Origin: Strigamia acuminata
Lineage: Eukaryota > Arthropoda > Chilopoda > Geophilomorpha > Linotaeniidae
Assembly: GCA_949358305.1 (NCBI GenBank)
Contig: OX442320.1
Span: 11,300,259-11,364,258, forward strand
Length of the DNA: 64,000 bases
Direction of reading: 5' to 3'
In this document: positions 23,001 through 38,000 of the stretch, one piece after another
How positions within the stretch are numbered: the first letter of the stretch is position 1
How the letters are laid out: each line of letters opens with the position of its first letter
Made by a program: the position numbers and the translations under genes
The notes under the pieces: generated by a model
What the model was told of the DNA's origin: nothing
Database searches by the model: none
What the model saw: the letters and a program-made list of their open reading frames with translations, nothing else

Positions 23001-26000
23001 TTAAACAAAATAAAATCCATTTATAGCTCGCTCCCTCTGCCACGTCCTCCGCACAGACCCCGGCTTATCCCGTCCTGAATATCCAAAGACAAACTCGACT
23101 CTGCTCATTAGTGGTCACCAGAGGGCTCCAGAGGGCTCCAGGGGGCTCCAGCACCGATCCCTCGTTTCGGCTCAGCGTGCGACACGCACAAAATCGAAAT
23201 TCCCCATTTTTATGCCACTTGCGCGTCGTTTGTAAACTGTTGATGTCTTTTAACAGAAAGCTCCTCTTTTTTTCTTCAAAACTCGACCAAACATCAACTC
23301 GAAGCGAGCATTTCTTTTTCTTATTTCTTTTTCTCTTTCTTCGGTACTTGGCCGCACGGGGTCAACGTCTCAATCTCCGCTCCGACTCCTCGTTTTACCA
23401 TAGACGAGTGATGGAGTCGTGCACTACATTCCTGCAGCTCCTATTGACACCCCTCGTAATTGGATTGTGGCTATTGATGGCTGCATGTAGCCTACTGTAA
23501 TTCGTCACGTGTACTACATTCTTGTGTTGGTTTAGCGGTTTTTTTTTTTTTTTTTGGTTTATTTTTTTCCGTTTGGGAGGTTTCAATCCTTCTCTGTCGA
23601 GACACTCATTTGTTTCTGTCCATTCCAGACCCCCCAAAAAGTTAAATAAAAAAAAAGTTAATAAGGTGGACGTGTCAATCAAATTTTCAACTCGAGCCAC
23701 GAGAGCACTCTGTCATCTAATTTCGGTGTTGGGGCTGAAATATTTCGGGGTAAAGTCGACGCACAAAAGGATGACACGTCCCGAATGCTAATCGCGCAAC
23801 GAGAAACCAGTTGGCGCTGCTGATTAATTTCTTTAACGTGTTCCAAATGAAATCAACGTCCTTGACTTACGGCCCGTCGCGCAGTTTTTCAAAAAAAGAC
23901 TCAAAATCACAGAAAAATCCGATTACAAAAACTTGATTGTAGATTCGTTTGGAAACCAATTAATTGAAACATAGTTGTCGTGTTGCCCAATTGTGGCACA
24001 CGGTGGCAGCACCTGCGTATGACGACTTACCGGTATGTTTACATCATCAACCTGGATACACGCCTTCCTTAGAACACCACAATGATCATTATTGTAGCGC
24101 AACTATGGCAACACGACTAAATCGGCGTAGCATTGAAATTGGAGAGTTGAGATCCAAAAGCTTGTTGTGAACAGGGTATTAACGTTAACTTACGATACCC
24201 TACGACGTTTTCTTTGTAATAGTTAACGACAGTTGTTTTTAATCATTTCTTGGAGTTATTTTGTCATTTTGTGGAGCAGACGTTTCCTAGCAAACACCGA
24301 CAAGTGACCACACGCACCCTAAGCCAATATTTCCCAGTTGTCATGACAACGGATGTGACCAAACGACTCCGCCGACTAAACTCTATAATCTGTTTACGTC
24401 CACGTCTCTCCATCACCGTTAAACGAATCTCAACCCTTGCAGCCCCGCCACCAAATTTTAAAACAAACCCAAAGAGAAAACCCAATTTAATCAAACCGGT
24501 TTTCCACTAATCTCGAAATTTGCAACTTACCAGTCTGATCTCGTTAATCGGAATCGTGTCGGGATTAACGGATTCAAAATCGATGCACTGCTGAGACCCG
24601 AGCGACACCCAACGGGGCGGCGAGCGTCCCAATTCCGACTTAGTCGCGTTCTGACACGTGGCTTTCACGGTGCACCTAAAAAAAGAAAAAAAGAACAAAT
24701 GTTAACAAATGTTAAAAGGGAAATGCGCCGTAAACCTTCAGAATTAATTGCCGGTACTAAAAGATTAACAATTCTAATGTACACTTGATCCAGTTGAGTG
24801 GAAATATCCTCATCAATCTAGATCAACTCGGATCTTAATCCAGGCCCCTACAGGGTCTCATCTGTCATTGGCTAAGACAGATAACCCTTCAATGCATACA
24901 AAACAACATCCGAGTGACACCGTGGCCGCATGTTGTCAACGATAACCGTATTATAATGTTTGCATACGCTGCCTTGCAGCAAAAGCCGCGACAAGATGTC
25001 TTCGATTCGGCTTACACGCCGGATATCGTTAAGCCAAATATTTCCAAAACTATTGCAGATATTTGAAATTTGACGACGGATTAACATACCAAGTTGGCGA
25101 TGGCGACTCCAATAAGACACGTTTCATTCCAATAATCACAATCACTGCATTATTGAGGACGCACGCCAGGTCCAAGTGATTATACCATAACTTGCGTTAA
25201 ATGTCGCGGAACTTTAGCGTTCGAGCAAACTTTGGACAGATCCGACTTAGTTTTGCCGTTAATTACACCGACTAATTAAACGCAATTTGTTTTTAGTCTC
25301 CGATTTTTACATATCAGCTTTACCCAGACTGTGATGAATTAAGGCACTGTTTCATCTGAATTAATTAAAAGCAGCTAAATGTTTGCAAGCACACATAAAA
25401 AGTGCAGAGGAGAAAAAAGAAATCCTTCCAAACTTTCCACCCTAATTCGAAACCTGGGACAAAGGAGAGAAAAATGTGCACCAATCTCTTCGCTGCATCC
25501 ATTTTAATTGCACAGCAGTGAGTGATACAAATAAACCAAGACTGACTACCATTCAAACTCATGCCACTGGCAACTTATTCTATCCGCTTTTCCCAACTTA
25601 TTATTATGTAAATCAGAGCCAATAAACCCTAAATTATGCTAAGTGGAGCAGTCAAACTAAATCAGATAGCATTTCTTTCAACTGCCAGCCCTTACACTTA
25701 TTTATTTACCAACACATTTTTTCTCTTCACTTTTTATTTGCCAAAAGGATTTCATTAAAACCCTCTTGTCTTTTGATTGTAATTTGTGCTCCTGACACCT
25801 TGTCTCCAGGATAAAGAATGTTTGTTTCTCTTTTTCCCACCTAACCATTCTTCAACTTCCCAAAACAAAATACTGCACAAGTTTATTTTTAACCTTCCCC
25901 CAACATTTCTCATCCTCCATCAGTGGTAGAGTTAGCAGGAGAAGAAGAAAATCAATGGGATATACTTGTTCAAACATCTTAATCAATGTCCAAACTCAAT

Positions 26001-29000
26001 TTGCAATTCATTCCCATTTAAATCCTTTCATCCACTTACAAACCAGCCCTGATCAATGACAAATTGAATCCAATTCAATTAAAACCAAACAAACAAAGAA
26101 AAAAGAGAGAGAGAAAAAATCCATTTGTAAAATTCATTGGTTCCAACCTTTAATCTTTGTAAATGTTTTCCAATTCATCAAGTGCTAATTTCATTCCAAA
26201 AGCAGTGTAGAAAAAATGAAATGGACCTTTGGAATTAAAGTGAAGCTAGTGTTTTCCAAATTCAATTACTTGACCAAGAGGGGCTTTTGATTGAAACAGA
26301 ATTAGAATTCACAGTATAGGGGAAGGAATTTTTTTTTTAACTGATGAATAGCGCTGAAGACTGGCCCCCTGAATAGAGTGGAGGAGGTTAGATGGAAGGG
26401 GAGAAGAAAGGAAAAGAATGGATCAAGCAGATCAATTGTGCACTGCATGATCCAACTCCACCTACCCTGTTTCAAATGCAGTATCAGTTGGAAAGTGCAA
26501 AACTCTATCTCTCCCTCTCTCCTTTCAAACGGAATGGATCTGCTTCCATTTGAAAGATTTCACCAGCATCAAGCCCAATTGGATGGGCCCTTCCTTCTCC
26601 CTCATTCCCCAAGGTCTTGTTGGGGCTCCAAGAATGGAAACTTGTTTCCATTTTACAATATATACATCTTGGCTCAATGTTTGTTCAACACTTTTCAAAC
26701 CGTGGTATCCCCAATGTCTTTTTCGACAAACACCGTTACGCTAACCGACATCCATACTTTTTATCCCAACTACCGTATTTCTTCCATTGGTTCAAAAATA
26801 TATTTTACAATGTAATGCTTTTCTCTTAATTCATTCCAATATGTATGGCATGCTGGGCCCATAACCCTCGTTTGCCAAATACCGTATTTTACCGATTAAG
26901 AGTCGCCCTCGAATAGTAGCCGTGGCTGAGACACCAAGAATACTATTACGTGGCTTTATGTCCTTAATGGATCTAACTCACGTAATGTGCTTTGAAGAAA
27001 GAATGAGAGAGACTGACTCAATACCGTATTTTTGCAAAAGTACGGTATTGTTTCCGTATTAACCTCACGAACGATAAACGTACGCTTCGTTCGTGACGTT
27101 CAGACTTTACATTAAACAAATGTAACAAACAAAAAACCAAAATTGTAATTGCTGACAAAAATGGCAGTTTTGAATAAGAGCCGCGGTTCTTAATCGATAA
27201 AATACGATACTCATTAATTCCAATTCCAATCCTGGTCAAAAATATTTCTGGGCGAAAATAATCCTGGTCGAAAGAAATCCAAGTCGAAAATAATCTTCCC
27301 TCCCAAAAATGCATTTCAAAATACATCGCAAGACATTGCAATATAATTTCAATAAATTTTTCAACCACAGAAAAGAGAAAAGCCTAAATTTATTAAAATT
27401 TAAAATCTCACGATTTATTCCTAACGCTACTTCGCTTCTTTTTCTATTCTCTTGTTAAAGCATTGCAGTCAAGCGCTTCCTGCAGTTCAAGGGGCTATGT
27501 GGCCATTACTGGTCATCATTTATCACATTTTTTTTGACCTGGGAGATAATAAGCTTAAACCCTGTTTTACTAGTTTACACTTTTGGTAAAAAGTATATTT
27601 TTCTGACATTTTTTTTTTTACTCTGCTGGCAAGTAGTTGCAACTTCCCCTTTTCATTACAGCAGCTCTTTTCATTGCATCATAAATTAGGGAGCTGTCCT
27701 GGGGCTTTGCAAAGATGGAAGCCATTAGCAAGTGCTTGCTCTATACATATTATACCAACGACTTATGAATAAGATTTCACAACTAAAAGAACTTGAAAAA
27801 TAAAGAAAATAATTTTGTTTTCTCTTTCATAGTTTTTTTTTTTTTTTTTTGGGGGGGGGGGGGGGGAAGTAAAAAATAGAAGAAAAAAAAATGAGGGGGA
27901 AAAAAGCACAATGTAATTCCACTCACGCAACTGGATGGTGTATGGAGACAAATAAATTTTAACTTTCAGCACCAGGTGCCAGGGTGAAAAATCAGTGTGA
28001 GATTTTTTTATGTATGTGGTAATTGGGATAATAAAAATTCTTTTTTTTTATATATTTCATTATTTTTAACTTGGATGTAATGATAATAAATTTTTTTTTA
28101 TGTTTTAAAGATGGCTGAAAAATTTAAATAAAAAAAATTAATTTTAATTATAAAAAAAAAATTAATTTTAATTTTAATTTGAAGATTTTTGGAGGAGAAA
28201 AATAAACATATTAAATCCAACATGGAGAACCCAATTAAGAGAGTTAAATTTCCAGATAAAAATGTCAAAACCAATCAATTTAATTTAATTTTTACAATTT
28301 TTCTCTCTTTCTTTCGCTCTAAAACTCATCATTTGCCTCAACAATTTCCTATTGAATTATTTGACATTAATTTTTTTCAACCTGGTGTTGAAATGGCTCA
28401 TTACTCCTGTGATCAAATTGAAAATTTCCTAATACAAGTTTGAAAGAAAAAAAAAAGAAAGAAATAAAAAAATAAAAAAGAATTAATACCATCTGCTCCA
28501 GATAATTGCAGGCAATCTAAAATTATTATCAAGAAAGGAAAGAAAAATCCAATAAGAGAAAAAAAAACACAAAGTAAAGTTGATTGTAGAGAGGGGATAC
28601 ACCAAAGAGAAGAAAAAGAAAAAAGTAAATAAAAGAGAATAAAAACAAATGGTTTTAATGTGATCGGTCGGCCAACTACCAAATAAGGTGTGAAGAATCC
28701 ATTTGAGGGATTTCATATTAAAGGGCCGTCCATAAATTATGCAACGCAAAATTTGCGATTTTTAGACCCCCTCCCCCACTCTGTAACAATAATAATAACC
28801 GTAACAAAATTGGAAACCCCCTCGTTGCCTTTTGGAGCGTTACGTAATTTATGGATGGCTAAGTTTTATTAGCGAGTTTTAAGTTGTTTGTGATTTTAAT
28901 AGAATAGCGATTGAGTGTGAACGTGTTGGTTATTAATTTGGAATTAAGAGGACGAGATTTAAATCTTAATTCGAAAAATTTAAATAAAAGTTGAATAAAG

Positions 29001-32000
29001 TTTGGATGGTTTTATGGGAGAAAAAAAAACATTGGGAGATAAATTCGACAAAAACAAATCAAAACATTCAAAATTTTGTTCGAAAAAATATTAGGAAAAA
29101 TTGGAAATTTTATGAGAAATAATATTTGAAAAAATTCGAAATTTTTATGTGAAAAATTCGAAATTTTTATGTGAAAAATTCGAAATTTTTATGTGAAAAA
29201 TTCGAAATTTTCGAGAAAAAAATATTGTCGAAAAAAATTCAAAACCAAAAAAACAGGAAAGAAAAAAACCGAAATAAAAATGCAACTCGCAAAACGAATC
29301 AAACTAATCAAATTAGAAAACGTCGATCCGATTCGATAAGTGCCAAACCGCAGCCCGTGTCGCTGCAACCGTGGCCGCGTGCATCGTGTCGACCTTTATC
29401 GCGATCACTTCACGACGCAGTGAACAAACGAGGAATTAATAAGAAGCGCGGAGAAGAGAAGAGAAGAGTGCCGAGCAGAGCAGTCGACAGAAGCCGACTT
29501 ACTCGACAATGCAAATAAAGTGCTTACGCCCAATTAACAAAGGGGTGACAAATTCCTAACGAGTGTTGACTCAGCATTAAAAGCTATCTCGCAAATTAAA
29601 CAACACTATCTTCCACATCCCACATTCATTCGCAATCTCCCACTCACTCTCTCTCTCGAGGATATATCATTCCCGGAACTGTCCTGATAAGTCACTCCCT
29701 TCCTTCCCTTCCCTTTCCTTCTTTTCCTGTCTCCTTTCTTAGAAGCTGAAGAGATTTTCCTATTCTTACCTTCTTTCGAGTGAACACCAACCACAGTACG
29801 GGTCTCGCACGCCGATGCACGAAGAGCAGTTGTTGTAGCGCGTGCAGTTTTCCACTTTGACCTTGTGGATCTGAAATTAGACAACACGTTTTAATTAAAT
29901 AAGCCGAGTGAGTTACCGTGAATTTAGTGATTTACACTAAACTTAGACTGATTTTAATTGAATTTATGACGATTTGCATTGAATTTATGACGATTTGCAT
30001 TGAATTTCTAGTGATTTTAAGTAAATTTATAACGATTTGCATTAAATTTCTAGTGATTGGCACAATTTCTAATGATTTACACAATTTCTAGTGATTTTCA
30101 GTGAATTTCTAGTGATTTTCAGTGAATTTCTAGTGATTTTCAGTGAATTTCTAGTGATTTTCAGTGAATTTCTAGTGATTTTCAGTGAATTTCTAGTGAT
30201 TTTCAGTGAATTTCTAGTGATTTTCAGTGAATTTCTAGTGATTTTCAGTGAATTTCTAGTGATTTTCAGTGAATTTCTAGTGATTTACACAATTTTTAGT
30301 GACTTTCAGTGAATTTCTAGTGATATTCAATTGATTTCCAATGAATTTCTGGTAATTTACAACTGATTTGTGTAGATTTCCATTAATTTATAAGCACTTT
30401 AGTGATTTATAATAAATTTCAAGAATTTACAAATTGAAACAATATAACTTTTTGGATTTTGTTTGAATTCACATGGATTCACACATACACACAGCTTCCA
30501 AATCCTATCAATTCACTAAATCACCAATTTTATACAACAAAAATAACAAAAATCCAAAAATAGAATGATTTTAGAATTTCATAATTAATTGCCAGCTTGT
30601 TTATCCACAACATTCCCTTCCCTCCCTCGCACATGGGCACCAGAGTGTCAACAAAACCCCAACTTTTGACACTAATTAGCCAAAAGAACTTGTCAAGAAG
30701 ATATGGACCACATGTGAGAGAAACATATCTTGACAAATCACTCTTAACTTCCTTTAAAAACAAAAAAAAAAAAATTTAAAAAAAAATTTAAAAAAATGAA
30801 AAACCTTTATGCACCTTTTACTCTTGTAAATTGATCACTTAGCAAATTCCGCCCAACGTTATTCATCATCGCATTAATTGGGCCGCAAATCCGAGCAGCT
30901 GCGTCGTTCAAACGCATCGATAGACACCAATTTCATTCCTTCAAAACCCAACTATCTGCTTGCAAACGGCAATTAATCACGTCTCGCTAATTAATTAACA
31001 ATGCTGACGTTTAATCGCAGTTCGATTCGCTCGTTTTTTTCGCTCCTTTCCCTCCAGTTTTTGACCATCAAATGAGCGCGGGCGAAAAAATTAAAAAGGA
31101 AATCTAATTAAGGCGTCATTAAACATTCACGGAGGCCCTAGTTACTTGTGGACATTTTTCGATTGCTTGGATTCCTCGAGGACCCCCTTTTTTCAACTTA
31201 ATTTCCTAATTACATTTATTGCGGAAAACGAAAGCGCACTCTCTACTATAACTACACCGATGTCTTTTGGCGTTCGCGGTCGTTAGTAGTCACGAAATAA
31301 CAAAATTGGGCTTAATTTACGTTTGATTGACAGAAACGTTAGTGTGTTAGTATTTCCTGTATTATTTTTATATTTACGAAATTATTTGCGTAAAAATTGT
31401 GAAAAACGACTATTTAGCGTTATTTACGTTATAAATTGCGTTAGTGTTATAAATAACAACATTTACGCAATAAATTACGTGAATTTTGCGAAAATCGAGA
31501 AATTAACGCAATAATTTATGTAAATTTTGTGAAAATCGGGAAAATAATTGCAATAATACAAAACTTGAAACTTACTTGTGTCGAAGACATAACGTAGAGA
31601 TAATCGCCGCTAATATCCATCTGCATGTCAGCCAGAATAGCATTGCCTCTATCAATGACAATTTCTTCATACTCGTACGCATCGTTTGCGCGATCCAACA
31701 AAACCTAAAAAAAAAAATCAATCAATAAATTAAAAAACAAATAAATTCAACTCCAAACACACAAACAAAATAAATAAAATAACCAAAACAATAATCAAAT
31801 CCACCCAGCAAATAAAAAAAAAAACCGTACAATTTTATTAAACTTCAAAACATCTGCCAGCCCCACCACCTGCCCCCCCCCCCCATACATTTCATCTCTC
31901 CTCAACAAACACAATTTTATTGATTTCCCATCCCGCAGAAAATAAAACACAAAAAAGACAAACCCCCCCCCCCCCAAAAAAAAAAAAATGTGGCGACATA

Positions 32001-35000
32001 GAAAATTACATTAATAACCATCATCTCTGGGCAGGGGTCATGGAAGATAATGTGAGAAGAGAAAAAAAAAATGGAGCCCGATCTGCGAAGACGGCGAGTT
32101 AACCCGCAATTTTATCGCCATTTTCACGGCTTGTCATCGTAGCGTGGTTACTGGGCCAAGATTGATGGGCTGCCTAAGAAAAGGCATCGGTGCATTATCA
32201 ATCACTGTTGACACCTCATTGTGTAAGCGGCTCCATCGCCAGATGGAGCCCCCTCATCTCAATCTCATCTGGAGAAAAAAATCAAAGGATTCACTGGCAA
32301 ATGTCTTCAATTGGACCCTCGAGAGACGGCGGCGGAAGCGAGTAATGAAGGCCTGACAACCAAAAGACGACTAATCCATCAAACAAGGATGAGCGTGGGC
32401 CCTAAAGACACGCTTCGCTGACAGCTTTCCGAAGGTTATCGCCACGATAAAATGCTCGTCAAATGGCGGCATGCTAACGCGCCATATTGTCCTGCGAATG
32501 TCTTGCACATCGGCAAATCATGCAGACATAGGCAGCGTTGGGCCCGTTATCGACAAAAAGTAGACGGTATATTCAAAACCACTCCAACGTTGATCTATTT
32601 CACTGGTGTAGTGGCACAAAAAAGTAGTCCAAAACACCTGAATTGTAATCTAACTCCAGACATTGTGCGCGATTACCAACATTGTCATAGGTGATGCTTT
32701 GACACAAAACTACTTTTCCGCGTAGTAGAACACAGTACACAGTTAGGCGTAAACCGGCTGAAATAGATCAACGTTGGAGTGGTTTTGAGTATAGTTATAC
32801 AACGACGTCTTTCTCCGCAGCAAGTCTCCAAGGTGAACAGCGTCTATTCGATAGAACGTTTTATATCCGCAGCAAGTCTCCCAGGTGAACAGCGTCTATT
32901 CGATAGAACGTTTTTGTCAGTGGTTATCAATACTTTTCAGAAAGTAGCGCATCTTGCGGTAATTTGTCCGCTCAACGATTGTCATTTCATTCGCAGCAGT
33001 CGGGTAAACAGACATTTCTAAGCAATGGCTATTTCTGACTCGACCAATGTCCAACCTCAAAATTGTGATATAACGAAGAATTGGCTACGCCGGCTTCAGC
33101 TGGCAATAAAATCCCCGTATTATACGCGTGTTTTCTCTAATTAACTAGAGTGCTTCGTTTTATGGTAATAAAATTAAGGCCAAATCAGCAAAGCCATCCC
33201 CACTAATCTGCTTCATTTGCAGTTGCAAAGATGTTGCACTGTTAATTTAAGAAAACGCCGTCAAACGTCAACAGTTTAGATTTTGCTTCAACCAATCTCA
33301 GATTGCTCACTAAGTTTAACCGAGCGCCTTTAACCGCAATTACAATTTCAATATAAGCATTCATTCATTCATTAAAGATGGAAAGCACTCGAAGCAGCGC
33401 GGATTAGGAGTGATACACGAAGCAGCCCCTCGTCTAAATTGGAGGAAAATGTATGAAAAATGAGGCAAATGCCATCCTTGAGGAAGCAATCTATTTGGCA
33501 CTTACTTCTTGGCACTCGAACAAGATGGGCTTTCAATTACGTCGCATATAGTCGCGCGAGAACGAGACAAATTGAGAGTAAAAAGCTCTAACGAGATGGA
33601 AGTGGAGGCAAAGTCAACAACTACTTCTGTCATATTTCCACCTCCACGATCCAGAAAAAAATCCATCAAGCTCACCTAACACCCTCGGCTTGATTAATCG
33701 CCGGATGGAAAACCATTTCTTCTCTTCACGCTCCCCCCAATTACGTAATGCGTTCCCCATTTCCTTCCATTCATCTTTTTGCAGCTGAAATTAAAACCGC
33801 TAAATCTTCTTCATTGCCTAACCCTTCACCGACAACTCAACCGCACTTTCAAGATTAGGAAATCAAGATAAACCCACATCTAGGTGCAAAGTATGAGTAG
33901 TGTGACACTTAGCATGGACATGGCCCCGTAAGTAGAATACTTGTGTGGGGATTTGGGCCATTGCAAGCCGCGATCTGTGGGACGACTTACTGAAGGACCA
34001 AATCTTGCATTTGCACTGATAGCTGGGAAAACCACAGAAAACCCAGTTGGAGGCGAACGGCAGATGTTCTCGCCCTAGAAACAGTACAGTCGTAGACAAA
34101 AAAACTTTTCTTCAGTTTTGCTGTTTTAAGTTTATCTACCAGGTGGCATAAAAATCCATCAAGATTCAATGGCATCAATCTTGACTCGGTCTCTCGTCTT
34201 ACCCTAACAGCAGTATTAAAAGATAGACCGGGCAAATAATGACAGATAAACTTTAAACAGCTAAACAAAAGGGAATTTTTTTTGTCCACGACTGTACCTT
34301 AGTCATGTATGTATTTATTTGTAACGGCGACCCATCTATGGACAAAGGGCCGCCAGACTGAGATTCCCAACTGGTCACCCATCCAAGTACTGACCAGGCC
34401 CAATGCTGCTTACCGTAATACCCCGCTCTAAGCAGCACGCCGCTGTAGCTGCCGATAAACCCCATTTATACTGGCATCTTACAGGGACATAATTCTTGCC
34501 TGGAAATTAGAAAGAAGTCCTCTAAAACTTTAACTTTATATAAAAACTAGTCGAATTTCCATCCTCGGTTAGTTGAATATCCACATAACAAAGTGCTGAG
34601 CTCTTCAAAGTTTTTTTTAGTACCCCTAACCCGCCCCTACATAAAACATCATTTAACAGAGCAACATTGATGCTCCATCATTGCATTTGAGGGAACATTA
34701 AGTTTTTACATCCCTAAATGTCATGCATCACTACGGCTGGGAAGGGAGGGAACTTCTTTATGGGGTTGCGAAGATGGATTTTTAAGGGGCTGCAGATGGC
34801 CACCAACTCTCATTTGTGACATCCATCTTACGGTACATAAACTGACACTCAAAGGTGTTATTTGGAAAAACATTGAAAGAAAGAGTGACTTCCTTCCCCC
34901 TGGTGTGTCTGGTGTGGGTGGATAATGAAGAGCTCAACTGACTTTTATGTCCCCAATATGTACATGGCAAGGGTCTAATTAGGTAGAACTTGCACGGCTC

Positions 35001-38000
35001 AACTGCAGCAGCAGATGCGTGGTACTCGGTAAAGTGTGATTCACCAGATCGAAATAAAAATTACTTTTTTTAAAACCAATGTCTGATGCCAAGGGAAAAT
35101 TACATGCCATTCTAATGATCAGACCCTTTCCGTCTAAGAAAACGAAGAAAACTTTGCCGTAAGTAGTCTGCGTTCGGTATCTTGACGCCAAATTCAATCA
35201 AACAAACGGTACCATTAGCCGTTATTATTTTCTAAAATAGCATGCGTTTGTTAGGCTGAATCCGTCCTCAAGATACCAAGCGCAGATTCTACGAAGAAGC
35301 TTAAGTAAAGTGATCAGTTGCACCGGTGTCAACATACCATGTTTTACATTTAAATTATAATTCTAAACGTGAAAAACGTAACTTTCTCGGAAACACCTCT
35401 TGGTTTATATCGACGCAGACCATAAATTAAGCGGCATTCTTGCCTTAACTTTTACAAGAAATAAATTAAACGATATCAGCAGTAACACGAGTCTTATCTA
35501 ACCAACTCGCTGTTCACAGACCGGGGTCATCAAATGAATAAAGCGTCAAAACATGCTCACCATCAATGAGAAAACATCCAAAACTACTTTACTCACCGAA
35601 AGAGAAAGAGTCCCCTATTAATTAATTTGCACACACAAAACACATTTTTCAAACTCTTCACTCGACCCGTTAATCCTTATCTACAAGAACCTGCTCTAAG
35701 CACCAGCGATAAAAACAGCGAGATAAGGAGACATGATCATGCAAAGAGCCCAACCGGAGGAGGGAAAAAATAAAAATACCTGCAGCCATGGCAACAGCAA
35801 TAAGAATTAATTTGACCTATAAGCCCCAGACAAGTGTGATGGGAGGCCGATACCTCGGGGCCCCTCAGGCCATGAGTTCCTTCACTAAGCGAGCGCGGGG
35901 CACCGATATTCAAACAAGTTTCAAACCGACAACCAGTTATTTCACCGAAGGGGCCAACGCTTTCGGTTTTTTTTTATACAATTTTTTTTTCTCCCGTTCT
36001 CACTTCGAGGCATCTGCCGCTTGCCATCATCTGCCTTGTTTGGCGTCGAGAATTATGTGCTCCCATCCCAAAATTCCACTCACTTTACAGTGGGGTGACC
36101 AGCGAATAATTTACTTAGTGCGATGTGTCCTGCTTATACACTTTTGCCTGCATTGACAGAAAACTAAAAGCAGCACATACGCATTAATACAGTACCATAA
36201 GACGCACTTTTTTACTTTGAAAAGTCGACCAAAAATTGGCGTGCGTTAGGTTACGATTAATTAAATTTGATGAACTTTTACATTGATGAGTGAACAGGTC
36301 GATTCATATACATCATATAAAGCCAAATATATGATTCAAATAGTGAATATTTTTTTCACAAAATGATTTTTTGCAAAATCTAACTGTTTCAAAAGTCGTA
36401 TAAATGAGAAAACTCCATAAAAATGTCGTCTAGAAACTCAATTTTTAGTCAGAAATTCAAATTTTCCACTAAAAAATTCGAATTTTACTCTATTATTTTT
36501 CATTTCTTTGACCTGGTCACCGTGAACCTGATAACACAAGTCGCACCCAACTTTCCAGAAGAAAATAACCTAATTTAGCCTCAATCGAGCCTAGACCTGG
36601 CAATAGACCCTGAGAAAACTTCCTCGTTGGCAGAAAATGTGTATGTGGATTCTTTCGTTTGGGCATTTCCCTTCCTTCCCCTGGCAATTGACACTTGTTC
36701 AAAAAAATCACGTTGCATTCGATTTAGAGATCAATTTTGGATGTTAATCCGCAGAAGGGAGTGAAAAAAGAGTGACAGTGTTGTTTTGTGGGTGCCAATT
36801 CCTTGTCATTACACCCATCATTTACTGCAGCAGGCAATTAATGAGCGGCATTCTTCCATCCACCAATGCCGAGCCTCCCCTTTGCCTTGACTGACAAGAT
36901 AAGAGCTTCATGAATGGACTCTGGCGTCCTGGCACCACTTTTTTCCTTATTACTCAACTCGACACGCCCTGACATTGGCGTCGACGTCGTCATTAAACTT
37001 TTCACTGTGCCACAACCCCCCCATGAGGAAATTAATATCATAAATGCCAAATGCTACTTATCTCTCGCCCTCGTTTCATTTCCCATTCAAAACAAAAAAT
37101 CAATTATGGAGAAACAAAGACTTTTTTGATGAAACGCGTTTGCTCCGCTGCCAAGATCAGAGTTGTTGACGTCTGGAGAAACCTCAATAACGTTAGTGCA
37201 ATAAATTGGCACGTCGAGGGACAGGCTTAACTCGATCGATGCGTTATTAGGCAATAGACAAGTCCGATGCAACGCCAGCACACACGCAATCCTTTAGTCG
37301 TCAATTGACCCGCCTGCAACAACGCGTGTTTACATGACCGGCTTTTCGTGCATGTTTCTACAAAAACTTGATTATAGAATCGGTTTTTAACTTTGAACGA
37401 GTTAAATTAACTTATTCGTGTTGAAATCAGGTCAAAATCCAAAGACTCAACCCCACACTTGGATTATAGAATCGGGTTTTCAATAAGTGTCAAACGTACG
37501 ACACGTTTTGCGTCATTCCGCCAGTACTATGTTGTCCTAACTCCTATTGGTTGAGCCGTCTCACTGGTATAGTGGCACTCGAACAACTTTCAAGCATTCG
37601 TTTTTCGGTTTTTGTGAGTAACCCTCCTTGGAAACCATTTTGACCGTAACATGGCGCAATATTTGAACTGACAGTTATGTCCATTATTGTAAATCGAGAC
37701 TAATGTTCAGATTAAATGATGAAACAAACAAAATTTAAATGTGGTGTGCCAATCACTAGCAATTCCACATTTAAAGTGTTTCATTTTTGAGTATTCACCC
37801 TCTGTATAGCGAAACAACAACATGAAAACTTGTGTTTCCACTATTTTGGTAAAAAAAGACTTATTTAATTATTTTAAAGACAAAATTGCCACCATTAGAG
37901 CAGACAATAAGTGTAAGTACATCGAACAACTAATTGCAGACAGCTGATGTAGAGTTTTAATTTGGATTCTTTTCTTGCAGGGTTTGTTTTCATTTAGTTT

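Larger units (their letters stand above)
24676..29769. other. Plexin A intron 4 (5.1 kb)
   Basis: AT-rich with no supported exon. It contains two TIR elements (26879-27211, 28723-28860), a poly-T/poly-G run at 27833-27866, aattttaatt-type repeats at 28120-28180, repeats of tttttatgtgaaaaattcga at 29120-29220 and a CG-rich patch at 29320-29480 of unknown meaning. Confidence 0.5.

Noticed and set aside
23111-23500. Plus-strand 129-codon open frame
   Set aside because: Lies in a plexin A intron, T-rich, with no recognisable domain or splice context.
34320-34465. A functional 5S rRNA gene
   Set aside because: Only the internal promoter-like part matches 5S; the 5' and 3' stems are not kept, and the copy shares a non-5S body with another locus, so it is a SINE head.
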